From: Bradyrhizobium sp. 190
GTDB taxonomy: Bacteria; Pseudomonadota; Alphaproteobacteria; Rhizobiales; Xanthobacteraceae
Direction: 5' to 3'
DNA: 64,000 bases
NCBI RefSeq assembly: GCF_023073415.1
Contig: NZ_JADPJL010000032.1
Location: 62,001-126,000 of the forward strand
This document shows, in pieces, positions 52,543 to 61,117 of the stretch. Below the pieces are notes generated by a model that saw only the letters and a list, made by a program, of their open reading frames with translations, ran no database searches and was not told where the DNA came from. The translations under genes were made by a program, and so were the position numbers. The first letter of the stretch is position 1. Each line of letters opens with the position of its first letter.

Positions 52543-53745
52543 TCAATCCTTCGGACGAAGCTTGGCAACTTCCGCATCACTCGGCAGATAGTCAGCACCC
52601 TTGCGATAGACCGAGTTCACCATCACGCCCTTGCCGTCCTTCAGCGCGGTCTTGCCGACATAGGCCCCGAGCGTCGACTGGTGATCGATCTTGCGGAAGG
52701 TGATCTCGCCGAACGGCGACGGCATCGTCAGGCCTTCGGTCGCCGCGATCAGTTTCTCCGGATCGGTCGAATTGGCTTTCGTAAGGATCGCCGCGGCAGC
52801 CTTGATGGTCTGGTAGCCGACGATCGAGCCGAGACGCGGATAGTCGTTGAACTTGGCCTGATAGGCTTTGAGGAACTTGTCATGGTCCGGCGTCTTGATG
52901 TCGTACCAGGGATAACCCGTGACGATCCAGCCTTCGGGAGTCTCGTCCTTCAACGGATCGAGATATTCCGGCTCGCCGGTGAGGAAGGAGACTACCGCAC
53001 GGCTCTTGAACAGGCCACGGGTGTTGCCTTCGCGCACGAGCTTGACGAGATCTGCGCCGAAGGTGACATTCAGGATCGCCTCAGGGTTGGCTGCGGCAAC
53101 CGCCTGCACCACCGGACCGGCGTCGATCTTGCCCTGCGGCGGCCACTGCTCGTCGACCCACTGGATGTCAGGCCGCTTCTCCGACATCAGCTTCTTGAAC
53201 ACCGCGACCGCGGACTGGCCGTATTCATAGTTCGGCGCGATGGTCGCCCAGCGCTTGGCCGGCAGTTTTGCGGCCTCTTCCACCAGCATCGCCGCCTGCA
53301 TGTAGTTGGAAGGACGGAGACGGAACGTGTAGCGGTTGCCCTTGGACCAGGTGATAGCGTCGGTCAGCGGTTCGGCTGCCAGGAAGAACACTTTCTTCTG
53401 GTTGGCGAAGTCAGAGACGGCCAGACCGATGTTGGACAGAAATGTCCCGGTCAACATCGCCACGTTCTCGCTCGACACCAGTTCGTTGGCCGCAGTCGTC
53501 GCATCCGCCGGCTTGCCGCCGTCATCCTTGGAGATGACGACGAGCTTCTTGCCGTTGATGCCACCCGCCGCGTTGACTTCCTCGACCGCGAGCTGCCAGC
53601 CCTTGCGATAGGGCTCGGTGAAGGCGGGCAACAGCGAATAGCTGTTGATCTCTCCGATCTTGATTTCGCTCTGCGCCATGGCGCTGCCCGCCATGCCCGC
53701 CACCGCGATCGCCAAGCCTGCTCCCAATACGTGTCTACGTCGCAT
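52543..53745 (-). CDS. Liv-type ABC transporter substrate-binding protein
   Basis: A 400-residue type I periplasmic binding protein: signal peptide (MRRRHVLGAGLAIAVAGMAGSAMAQ), then IKIGEINSYSLLPAFTEPYRKGWQLAVEEVNAAGGINGKKLVVISKDDGGKPADATTAANEL, the Peripla_BP_6 pattern. Start at ATG 53745, seven bases after GGAGG. Such proteins in soil bacteria bind aromatic acids and amides as well as amino acids. Within the hnr operon the likely ligand is nicotinate or 6-hydroxynicotinate. Confidence 0.9.
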   Translation of the reverse strand: MRRRHVLGAGLAIAVAGMAGSAMAQSEIKIGEINSYSLLPAFTEPYRKGWQLAVEEVNAAGGINGKKLVVISKDDGGKPADATTAANELVSSENVAMLTGTFLSNIGLAVSDFANQKKVFFLAAEPLTDAITWSKGNRYTFRLRPSNYMQAAMLVEEAAKLPAKRWATIAPNYEYGQSAVAVFKKLMSEKRPDIQWVDEQWPPQGKIDAGPVVQAVAAANPEAILNVTFGADLVKLVREGNTRGLFKSRAVVSFLTGEPEYLDPLKDETPEGWIVTGYPWYDIKTPDHDKFLKAYQAKFNDYPRLGSIVGYQTIKAAAAILTKANSTDPEKLIAATEGLTMPSPFGEITFRKIDHQSTLGAYVGKTALKDGKGVMVNSVYRKGADYLPSDAEVAKLRPKD

Positions 53746-53769
53746 CCCTACCTCCAATGTCCTGGTGAA

Positions 53770-54354
53770 TTATCTTAAACCGTCTTCGCCTTTGACTTCC
53801 GAAACCGTCAGCCCGCCGACGCGCGGCAACGGCCTGCCGCTGTCGGTGACCGCAACCGCCACCATGATCTCGTTGGCGCGCGGCGCGTCGTTGATCTGCA
53901 CTTCCATGCCGTCGAAATGGCTGCGCACGAAGGCCGCGTCCTTGTGGCCGAGCGGAATATCGAGCGTGGTCCCCGGCCCGCTGCGCTTCTTCGACGACGG
54001 AATCAGCGCCGCGCCCTTGCTCAGCACTTTTCGCACCGGCGCGCCCATCTTTGGATGCAGGATCGCGGCCGCATGTTCGAGTTCGCCGTTTTCGCCGACG
54101 GCTGCGGCCTTGCCGTAGCTGTGCGCCTTGGCGCCGTCGATGCCGAGCGCCGCGACTGCCCTTTTTGAAAGCAGATCGCCGAGCTCCTCGCCGATTTCGA
54201 TTAACGACGAAAGGTCCTCGACGTACCGGCCTGCAAACGGATTCTCGATCACGGCGATCGCCGCTGCGCGCCGCGTCGGCGGCGCAACCTTCTGTCCCAT
54301 CTCCAGATGGGTCTCCTCGACCACCGTGACGATCTTGCGAATGATCGCGCCCAT
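53770..54354 (-). CDS. DUF1185 (amino acid synthesis family) protein
   Basis: A 194-residue cytoplasmic protein: MGAIIRKIVTVVEETHLEMGQKVAPPTRRAAAIAVIENPFAGRYVEDLSSLIEIGEELGDLL, then HAAAILHPKMGAPVRKVLSKGAALIPSSKKRSGPGTTLDIPLGHKDAAFVRSHFDGMEVQINDAPRANEIMVAVAVTDSG. This is the DUF1185 family, whose name 'amino acid synthesis' is not backed by a known reaction. It lies 18 bp after the UPF0280 gene and 24 bp before the binding protein gene in the 6-hydroxynicotinate operon. Cyclic amide hydrolysis or a chaperone role are both possible guesses. Confidence 0.85.
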   Translation of the reverse strand: MGAIIRKIVTVVEETHLEMGQKVAPPTRRAAAIAVIENPFAGRYVEDLSSLIEIGEELGDLLSKRAVAALGIDGAKAHSYGKAAAVGENGELEHAAAILHPKMGAPVRKVLSKGAALIPSSKKRSGPGTTLDIPLGHKDAAFVRSHFDGMEVQINDAPRANEIMVAVAVTDSGRPLPRVGGLTVSEVKGEDGLR

Positions 54355-54372
54355 TGTCAGCCTCGCTCCCGA

Positions 54373-55281
54373 TCAAACATGCGCTGTTCTTTCCAGTGCG
54401 CCTTCATGAAACGCTGGCAACGCGCCTGCCTTGATCCCAGTTGCACCCACCACGGCCGTCTCGCCTAGTAGACGCAAGGCCGCACCTTCGATCAATCCCG
54501 CCGCAAGCAATTGCTGTGCCCGGCTAATCCCTGCCGTCAACGCGTCGTCGATCTCGCTCTCCCGGAGTGGACCGACGTCACAGGTGACAAGGCGCGCGCC
54601 GAGGTCGCTGTCGGGCTGCAACTCGTTCGCGGGGTACCGGATCACGGCGGGATGGCCGGGCAGATCGACGGCATTGGCGATGATGGTGGCCGCGGCATCG
54701 GCCTGCGACGCCGTTCTCGCCAGCACGGTCACCGCGTCGGCGATCCCGAGCGAAAAACTGCGGCCGTGACGTCCGCTGGTCGCGATGCCCCGCGCCGGAT
54801 CGTCGGCTTCGATACTGATGGTTTGCATCACGCCATGATGGTCCGGTCGATCCATCAGCCCGACGGTGAACTGTTCGCCGCCAGTTAAATGCAGCGCGAT
54901 GTCACCGCCATTATTGACGTAAGCGCGGTCGAGCCGTGCCGCGGCAAGCATCGAACCGAGAATTTCTTCCGCGACGCTACCCGCCACGGCTGCCATCGGC
55001 GTGATGAAGGCCGCCGTTGCAAGCGGCGCCACAGCCGCATGCATGCGGCGCGCGACGACACCTTTCAGGGGGCATCGACTCGGATCGGCGACCCTTCGGA
55101 GTTCAACCAACTCCTCGCAGAGTTCATCGAGAAGGCCGGTGAAGCGTCGCGCCGCGGCATCGTAAGCGGCCCGCACATCGCCGTCCCTACCTTTCGCCTC
55201 GACAATCAGGTCGATCGGACCGTCCTGCAAATGCAGCCGCTTGCCGTCCGGAAGAAGCGCGATTTGCGGGAGCCGTTTCAT
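54373..55281 (-). CDS. UPF0280 family protein of the ApbE superfamily, candidate Hnr flavinyltransferase
   Basis: A 302-residue cytoplasmic protein. ApbE-superfamily features are visible: VNNGGDIALHL (122-132) matching the ApbE vNxGGDi block, GIATSGRHGRSFSLGIADAV (165-184) matching ApbE's vATSGxY region, and the Ala/Asp-rich VTVLARTASQADAAATIIANA that follows. ApbE attaches FMN covalently to target threonines. The gene overlaps the 6-hydroxynicotinate reductase gene by ATGA, and that enzyme in Eubacterium barkeri has a covalently bound flavin. Together this suggests a dedicated flavin-attaching maturase. The activity of UPF0280 proteins has not, as far as I know, been shown. Confidence 0.85.
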   Translation of the reverse strand: MKRLPQIALLPDGKRLHLQDGPIDLIVEAKGRDGDVRAAYDAAARRFTGLLDELCEELVELRRVADPSRCPLKGVVARRMHAAVAPLATAAFITPMAAVAGSVAEEILGSMLAAARLDRAYVNNGGDIALHLTGGEQFTVGLMDRPDHHGVMQTISIEADDPARGIATSGRHGRSFSLGIADAVTVLARTASQADAAATIIANAVDLPGHPAVIRYPANELQPDSDLGARLVTCDVGPLRESEIDDALTAGISRAQQLLAAGLIEGAALRLLGETAVVGATGIKAGALPAFHEGALERTAHV

Positions 55282-56726
55282 GCGTGCCGTCCAGGAATGA
55301 ATGGCATCGGGCGGGTTTCGGTATTATCCCGCAGCGAAGCAAGCGGACGGACATGATCCATATGGCCGCCGAGCGCGGCATAATCGGAAAGCCGCAGCGT
55401 GAACTCGATCGGCGCCACCAGCGCCGGCGTCGGCACATAGCCGAACGCACCCGCCGGCATCTGCGTGACGTCGACCATGAAGGTGATGCCACCGCCGGGC
55501 CAGACATATACAGGTGCGCCGCCGCTGGTGACCCGCGTCAGCGCATCCTTGACCGAGCGCGTCAGCCGCACCGGGTTGTCGGTGACACCGGCCCGCAGCG
55601 AGCCGCCCGCGCCGCCCATGAACAACACCGTGCACAGCGCCGGCTCGCAATTCTCCTGGATGCGCTCAACCGAAAACCGGAGATCGGGCGGCATCTGCTT
55701 CTCGACCGGCCGCAGCGCTTCATCAAGCTCGTAATAGGCTGCGTGCTCGCCCGTGGTCGAAACCATCAGCATCGTGAGGCCGGGCCGCGCTTCCTTCGGA
55801 TTGAACGGCCCCAGCACCGACAGCGGATCGGAAATATTGGTGCCACCCCAGCCAGTGCCGGGATCGGCGACCTGGAAGTAACGGCCCGGCGTCGAACGCC
55901 GCCCCTTCATCTTGATCCCGGTATCGGGAATATCGAGCAGCTTGCCGGCCTGATGCTCACTGAGAACACCGGTGATGTGGTCGTCGACCACGACGACTTC
56001 GTCGACCTTGCCGTGCCATTGCTTGGCGAACATACCGATGGTGGCCGAACCGCACCCCACCCGCATGCGCTCTTCGGCAACGCCGTTGACGATGGGGGGA
56101 TAGCCGGCCTGCACCACGACGGTAGCGCCGCCGTCGATCGTCAGTTCCACCGGCTTGCAGTTGGACAGGTCCATCAGCGCGTCGCAGGTGACGCGGCCTT
56201 CCTTCTTGGAACCGCCGGTCAGATGATGCACGCCGCCGAGCGACAGCATCTGCGAGCCATATTCGCTGGTCGTCACATGGCCGATCGCCTCACCTTCCGC
56301 GCGGACCGTCGCCGTCTCGGGGCCGAGATAGCGGTCGGTGTCGATCTTCACCTTGACGCCGCAATAGCTGAAAATGCCTTCAGTCACGACGGTGACCATG
56401 TCGACACCGTCGACTTCCGACGACACGATGAAGGGCGCGGGCTTGTAATCCGGGTATGTGGTGCCGGCGCCGATCGCGGTGACGAACACGTTCGGCTCGC
56501 GGACGATCTTGCCGTCCCAATCGCCGCCGCCGGCCTGGAACGGCACCAGCCGTCCGCCATGCGATACCGTCTGCTCCAGCACGATGTGCGGATCGACGCG
56601 CACCAACTCGCCGTTATGATTGGCATAACGATCGCACGCGCCCGCCGCGCCCGGCTTGATGTAGCACATCACCGGACAGGCATCGCAGCGGATCTTGTCG
56701 CCACCGGCGACGGTCGCATCGGTCAT
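55278..56726 (-). CDS. hnr: 6-hydroxynicotinate reductase
   Basis: A 482-residue iron-sulfur flavoprotein. The N terminus carries a cysteine cluster at 14, 17, 21 and 31 (RCDACPVMCYIKPGAAGAC), suited to an Fe-S cluster; further Cys are in CGVKV, VGCGSATIG and ENCEPALC. The reductase of E. barkeri reduces 6-hydroxynicotinate to 1,4,5,6-tetrahydro-6-oxonicotinate with electrons from ferredoxin and contains covalent flavin and Fe-S clusters. Assignment rests on overall sequence pattern and on enamidase and nicAB in the same regulon. It overlaps the UPF0280 gene. An operator lies 62 bp upstream. The start is ATG 56726, with a TTG at 56732 as alternative. Confidence 0.85.
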   Translation of the reverse strand: MTDATVAGGDKIRCDACPVMCYIKPGAAGACDRYANHNGELVRVDPHIVLEQTVSHGGRLVPFQAGGGDWDGKIVREPNVFVTAIGAGTTYPDYKPAPFIVSSEVDGVDMVTVVTEGIFSYCGVKVKIDTDRYLGPETATVRAEGEAIGHVTTSEYGSQMLSLGGVHHLTGGSKKEGRVTCDALMDLSNCKPVELTIDGGATVVVQAGYPPIVNGVAEERMRVGCGSATIGMFAKQWHGKVDEVVVVDDHITGVLSEHQAGKLLDIPDTGIKMKGRRSTPGRYFQVADPGTGWGGTNISDPLSVLGPFNPKEARPGLTMLMVSTTGEHAAYYELDEALRPVEKQMPPDLRFSVERIQENCEPALCTVLFMGGAGGSLRAGVTDNPVRLTRSVKDALTRVTSGGAPVYVWPGGGITFMVDVTQMPAGAFGYVPTPALVAPIEFTLRLSDYAALGGHMDHVRPLASLRDNTETRPMPFIPGRHA

Positions 56727-56787
56727 GAACAAGCCTGCGGTCGAGAAGGCACCGACCGGAGCTGCTTCTTCGCGGCCCGGTCACTTT

Positions 56788-56801
56788 GTTCGTATACGAA
56801 C
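56788..56801. promoter_or_regulatory. perfect 14-bp palindrome, operator upstream of hnr
   Basis: GTTCGTATACGAAC, fully symmetric, 62 bp from the hnr start in the divergent hnr/nicA region. Same core as the two sites at 39626-39651. Confidence 0.72.
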
Positions 56802-56938
56802 GATGTTGCGCGCCGACTTGAACGCTGTCAAGCGGGCCTGAAGGCCAAATGCCTCGCTTGCCGCATAATACCTCATTTGCCTCGCATCTCTGTTCATAAA
56901 GCGAGCAACGCGCTGCAGCGCGGGATGGCGCGCTTGCA

Positions 56939-56954
56939 CGTTTGTACACAAACG
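56939..56954. promoter_or_regulatory. related 16-bp inverted repeat upstream of nicA
   Basis: CGTTTGTACACAAACG: 7-bp arms CGTTTGT/ACAAACG around AC, 58 bp before the nicA start. The core TTTGTACACAAA matches the pattern TTyGTAyACrAA of the other three sites. Confidence 0.6.
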
Positions 56955-57011
56955 GTATCTTTCGGAAGCGTCCAGCGCGTAGTTTGCAGCGCAACGAAGG
57001 CTTAGGGGAGC

Positions 57012-57494
57012 ATGACGCAGAGCACGATGCGCCTGACCGTCAACGGTAAGACCAGCGATGTCGACGCTGCGCCCGACACCGCGTTGCTTTATGTCCTGCG
57101 CAACGACCTCGCCTTGAACGGACCCAAGTACGGCTGTGGGCTCGGCGAATGCGGTGCCTGCGCGGTGCTGATCGACGGCGTCGCCGCGCGTTCCTGCGTG
57201 ATCCCGATCGAAGGCTGCACCGGGCGCGACATCGTGACGCTCGAAGGTCTCGGCTCGCGCGCGCATCCCGATCCCGTGCAGCAAGCTTTCATCCGCGAAC
57301 AGGCCGCGCAATGCGGCTATTGCCTCAACGGCATGATTATCGCAACGAAGGCGCTGTTGCTGCGTAGCCCTCACCCTTCCGAGGCCGAGGTGCTGGAGGC
57401 GTTGCGCCATCATCTGTGCCGGTGCGGTGCGCATATCGAGATCATGCGCGCGGCGATGCGGGCTGCCGGCCATGTCGTCGAGGCGCACGCCTGA
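57012..57494 (+). CDS. nicA: nicotinate dehydrogenase (2Fe-2S) subunit
   Basis: A 160-residue protein with two [2Fe-2S] motifs: Cys42, 47, 50, 62 (YGCGLGECGACAVLIDG...SC) and Cys101, 104, 136, 138 (QCGYCLNG...LCRCGA). This is the size and pattern of Pseudomonas putida NicA, which with NicB hydroxylates nicotinate at C6 to 6-hydroxynicotinate using water. Its stop overlaps the nicB start as ATGA. It is divergent from the 6-hydroxynicotinate reductase gene with a shared, operator-containing promoter region. Confidence 0.9.
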   Translation: MTQSTMRLTVNGKTSDVDAAPDTALLYVLRNDLALNGPKYGCGLGECGACAVLIDGVAARSCVIPIEGCTGRDIVTLEGLGSRAHPDPVQQAFIREQAAQCGYCLNGMIIATKALLLRSPHPSEAEVLEALRHHLCRCGAHIEIMRAAMRAAGHVVEAHA

Positions 57495-60400
57495 TGACAG
57501 CCCCTGCCTCGCCCGACGATCGCAACCGGCCGCAGGGAACGCTGTCCGTCGTTCGTCCCGCCTCCCCCGTCGAGGCCGTCGAGTTCGAGACCTTCATCAG
57601 GATCACCGCCGACGGATCGGTCGCCGCCTATAACGGCCATGTCGATCTCGGAACCGGTATTCGCACCGCGCTCGGCCAGATCGTCGCGGAGGAACTCGAC
57701 GTATCCTTTGCGCGTGTCGTCGTCGTGCTTGGCGATACATCGCTGGTCCCCAATCAGGGCGCGACGATCGCGAGCGAAACGATCCAGATCACGGCCGTGC
57801 CGCTGCGCAAGGCCGCGGCGCAGGCCCGGCAGTTTCTGGTCGCCCGTGCTGCGGAGCGACTCGAGCTTCCCGTTGATGATCTCGTCATCGAAGACGGCTT
57901 GATACGCGGGCAGGACAATCGCAGCGTCAGCTATGGCGAACTGATCGCGGGCGAGACCATCCAGCTTGAACTCGCGGACGACGTTCCGGTTAAGCCCGCC
58001 AGCGCCTACAGCATCGTCGGTCAATCCGTTCCGCGCGTCGATCTGCCGGCGAAGGCGACGGGCGAGCTGGTTTACGTCCACGATATGCGCGTTCCCGGCA
58101 TGTTGCATGGTCGCGTCGTCCGTCCGCCCTATGCCGGCGTCGATGTCGGCGACTTCATCGGCAGCAGCCTCATTTCGGTGGATGAGGCCTCGGTGCGCGA
58201 CATCCCCGGACTTGTCGCTGTCGTCAGGATCGGCGACTTCGTCGGCGTCGTTGCCGAGCGTGAGGAGAATGCGATCAAGGCCGCGGCGCAATTGAAGATC
58301 AGCTGGAAACCGGTGCCGACCCTCCCTGACCTGAAGGACATCGAGACCGCGTTGCGCGCCAATCCGTCGACGCCACGAACGCTGATCGACAAGGGCGACG
58401 TCGATGCCGCGATTGCCGGCGCCGCGAAGCCGATGCAGCGGACCTATATCTGGCCTTATCAGATGCATGCCTCGATCGGCCCATCCTGCGCGGTCGCCGA
58501 CTATCAGGAGGATCAGACCAGGGTCTGGTCCGGGACGCAGAATCCGCACCATCTGCGCACCGAGCTGGCGCGGCTGATCCATCGCCGCGAAGCCGAGATC
58601 GAGGTGATCCGGATGGAGGCCGCCGGTTGCTACGGCCGCAACTGCGCCGATGACGTTTCCGCCGACGCAGTGCTGCTGTCGCGGGCGGTCGGCCGGCCCG
58701 TTCGCGTGCAGTTGACGCGCGAGCAGGAACACGCGTGGGAGCCGAAGGGCACCGCGCAGTTGATGGACGTCAACGGCGGATTGAACGCCGACGGCAGCGT
58801 CGCCGGTTATGATTTTGCCACGCGCTATCCGTCGAACGGCGCCCCGACGCTGGCGCTGCTGCTGACCGGCACGATCCCGCACACACCAGTGGTTTTCGAG
58901 ATGGGCGACCGCACAGCGATCCCGCCCTACGACTACGACAATCTGCGCGTGGTGGCCAACGACATGCCGCCAATCGTGCGCGCCTCCTGGCTGCGCGGCG
59001 TTTCGGCGCTGCCGAACACGTTTGCGCATGAATCCTGGATCGACGAATGCGCAGATGAAGCCGGCGTCGACCCGATCGAGTATCGCCTGCGCTACCTGAA
59101 GGACCCGCGCGCGATCGATCTCATCAACGCGGTCGCCGAGCGCGCCGGCTGGAAGCCGCGGCCGATGCGGCAGGAACCGGTAGCCGAGGGCGACATCGTG
59201 CGCGGTCGCGGTTTTGCTTATGCGCTCTACGTACACAGCAAGTTTCCGGGCTATGGCGCAGCGTGGTCGGCGTGGATCGCCGACGTCGCGGTCAACAAGG
59301 CGACCGGCGATGTCAGCGTGACGCGCGTCGTTGCCGGGCAGGACTCCGGCCTGATGATCAACCCGGACGGCGTGCGCCACCAGATCCACGGCAACGTCAT
59401 CCAGTCGACCAGCCGTGCGCTGATGGAGGAGGTGTCGTTCGACCGCACGTCGGTGACGGCGCGCGAATGGGGCGCCTACCCCATCATCAAATTCCCCGAG
59501 GTGCCTGAGATCGACGTGTTGATGTTGCCGCGGCAAGATCAGCCGCCCCTCGGCGTCGGCGAGTCCGCCTCCGTCCCCAGCGCAGCCGCCATCGCCAACG
59601 CGATCTATGATGCGACCGGCGTACGTTTTCGCGAGTTGCCGTTCACGCCGGAACGCATCCTGCGCGGACTGCACGGCGAGGCACAGATGGCACCGGAAGC
59701 GCTGCCGCCACCGGCATCGGCGCCGCAGCCCGATCTCAACCGGTGGCGAAATCCATTCGCCGGCCGGCGCGGTGTATTTGCAACCGCCGCGGCACTCTGC
59801 GCCGCCGCGATCGGCATCGGTGCCGCCGTGCTGCCGTGGCGTGCGATTGCGCCGATCGCGCGGCCGGATGCGTCGGTCTATTCGGCTGCGACCATCGCTC
59901 GCGGTCAGCAGCTCGCCGCGCTCGGCGACTGTGCGGTCTGCCACACCTCGGCGAACGGCGTCCTCAATGCCGGCGGCCGACCGTTGCCTACGCCATTCGG
60001 CACCATCTACTCGACCAACATCACGCCCGATGTCGAAACCGGCATCGGCGCGTGGTCCTACCCCGCCTTCGAGCGCGCGATGCGCGAGGGCATCCATCGC
60101 GACGGCCGGCATCTCTATCCGGCATTTCCCTATCCGCATTTCGCCAGGACCACCGACGCAGACATGCAGGCGCTCTACGCCTATCTGATGGCGCAACCGG
60201 CAGTGCGCGCAGAGACGCCGCAGAATGCGCTGGCGTTTCCGTTCAACCTGCGGCCGCTGATGGCGGGGTGGAACGCGCTGTTCCACAAGCCGGCGGTGTT
60301 TCAGCCAGACCCGACGAAATCCGAAACATGGAATCGCGGGGCGTATCTGGTGGAAGGCCTCGGCCATTGCAGCGCCTGCCATTCCCCGCGCAATGCGCTC

Positions 60401-61048
60401 GGCGCGGAAAAGGCCAACGCCTATCTCGCCGGCGGATTTTCGGAAGGCTGGGAAGCGCCGGCGCTGACGTCGTTGTCGCAAGCGCCGATTCCGTGGAGTG
60501 AGGACGAACTGTACGCGTATTTGCGGACCGGAGAATCCCACCTTCACGGCGTCGCAGCGGGGCCGATGGCGCCGGTGGTGAAGGAACTCTCGGTGCTCCC
60601 CGATTCCGACATCCGCGCCATGGCGGTCTATCTCGGCTCGTTCAACGACAAGATCATCGACAAGCCGGCGCAGCAAGCGCTCGCCGCCAGCCTCGAAGCC
60701 GCGACCGCCACCCGAACGTCCGCGGCATCCGGCATCGGCGCCCGCCTCTATCAAGGCGCCTGCGCGGTGTGCCACGAAGTCGGCGGCGCGCCGCTGTTCG
60801 GCAGCCGGCCGTCGCTGGCGTTGAACAGCAATCTGCACAGTGCCGTGCCTGACAATCTGATCCAGGTCATCCTGCACGGCATTACCAAGCCGGCGACGAC
60901 GGATCTCGGCTACATGCCGGCCTTCAGGGACAGCCTGACTGACGGCCAGGTCGCGGAGCTGGTCGGGTATCTCAGGCAACAATTTGCTCCTGATAAGCCA
61001 ATCTGGAAGGATATTCATGCTGCGACCAGCCGTATTCGGCAGGAATAG
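57494..61048 (+). CDS. nicB: nicotinate dehydrogenase molybdopterin subunit with triheme cytochrome c domain
   Basis: An 1184-residue fusion. Residues 30-740 are the xanthine-dehydrogenase-type molybdopterin domain (VDLGTGIRTALGQIVAEELDV, GTQNPHHLRTELARLI, AAGCYGRNCADD, GVGESASVPSAAAIANAI). A hydrophobic helix at about 759-781 (GVFATAAALCAAAIGIGAAVLPW) is followed by three heme c sites: CAVCH (813-817), CSACH (959-963) and CAVCH (1090-1094). P. putida NicB has the same design and length. Electrons would pass from molybdenum through NicA to the hemes and the respiratory chain. The topology implies a cytoplasmic catalytic part with periplasmic hemes. Confidence 0.92.
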   Translation: MTAPASPDDRNRPQGTLSVVRPASPVEAVEFETFIRITADGSVAAYNGHVDLGTGIRTALGQIVAEELDVSFARVVVVLGDTSLVPNQGATIASETIQITAVPLRKAAAQARQFLVARAAERLELPVDDLVIEDGLIRGQDNRSVSYGELIAGETIQLELADDVPVKPASAYSIVGQSVPRVDLPAKATGELVYVHDMRVPGMLHGRVVRPPYAGVDVGDFIGSSLISVDEASVRDIPGLVAVVRIGDFVGVVAEREENAIKAAAQLKISWKPVPTLPDLKDIETALRANPSTPRTLIDKGDVDAAIAGAAKPMQRTYIWPYQMHASIGPSCAVADYQEDQTRVWSGTQNPHHLRTELARLIHRREAEIEVIRMEAAGCYGRNCADDVSADAVLLSRAVGRPVRVQLTREQEHAWEPKGTAQLMDVNGGLNADGSVAGYDFATRYPSNGAPTLALLLTGTIPHTPVVFEMGDRTAIPPYDYDNLRVVANDMPPIVRASWLRGVSALPNTFAHESWIDECADEAGVDPIEYRLRYLKDPRAIDLINAVAERAGWKPRPMRQEPVAEGDIVRGRGFAYALYVHSKFPGYGAAWSAWIADVAVNKATGDVSVTRVVAGQDSGLMINPDGVRHQIHGNVIQSTSRALMEEVSFDRTSVTAREWGAYPIIKFPEVPEIDVLMLPRQDQPPLGVGESASVPSAAAIANAIYDATGVRFRELPFTPERILRGLHGEAQMAPEALPPPASAPQPDLNRWRNPFAGRRGVFATAAALCAAAIGIGAAVLPWRAIAPIARPDASVYSAATIARGQQLAALGDCAVCHTSANGVLNAGGRPLPTPFGTIYSTNITPDVETGIGAWSYPAFERAMREGIHRDGRHLYPAFPYPHFARTTDADMQALYAYLMAQPAVRAETPQNALAFPFNLRPLMAGWNALFHKPAVFQPDPTKSETWNRGAYLVEGLGHCSACHSPRNALGAEKANAYLAGGFSEGWEAPALTSLSQAPIPWSEDELYAYLRTGESHLHGVAAGPMAPVVKELSVLPDSDIRAMAVYLGSFNDKIIDKPAQQALAASLEAATATRTSAASGIGARLYQGACAVCHEVGGAPLFGSRPSLALNSNLHSAVPDNLIQVILHGITKPATTDLGYMPAFRDSLTDGQVAELVGYLRQQFAPDKPIWKDIHAATSRIRQE

Positions 61049-61117
61049 CGCGCTGAGCTGCCATGTTCCTGCCAGAACCCACTGGTTGGGCGGCCCCCGG
61101 CACGGTAGAGTTCCGCC

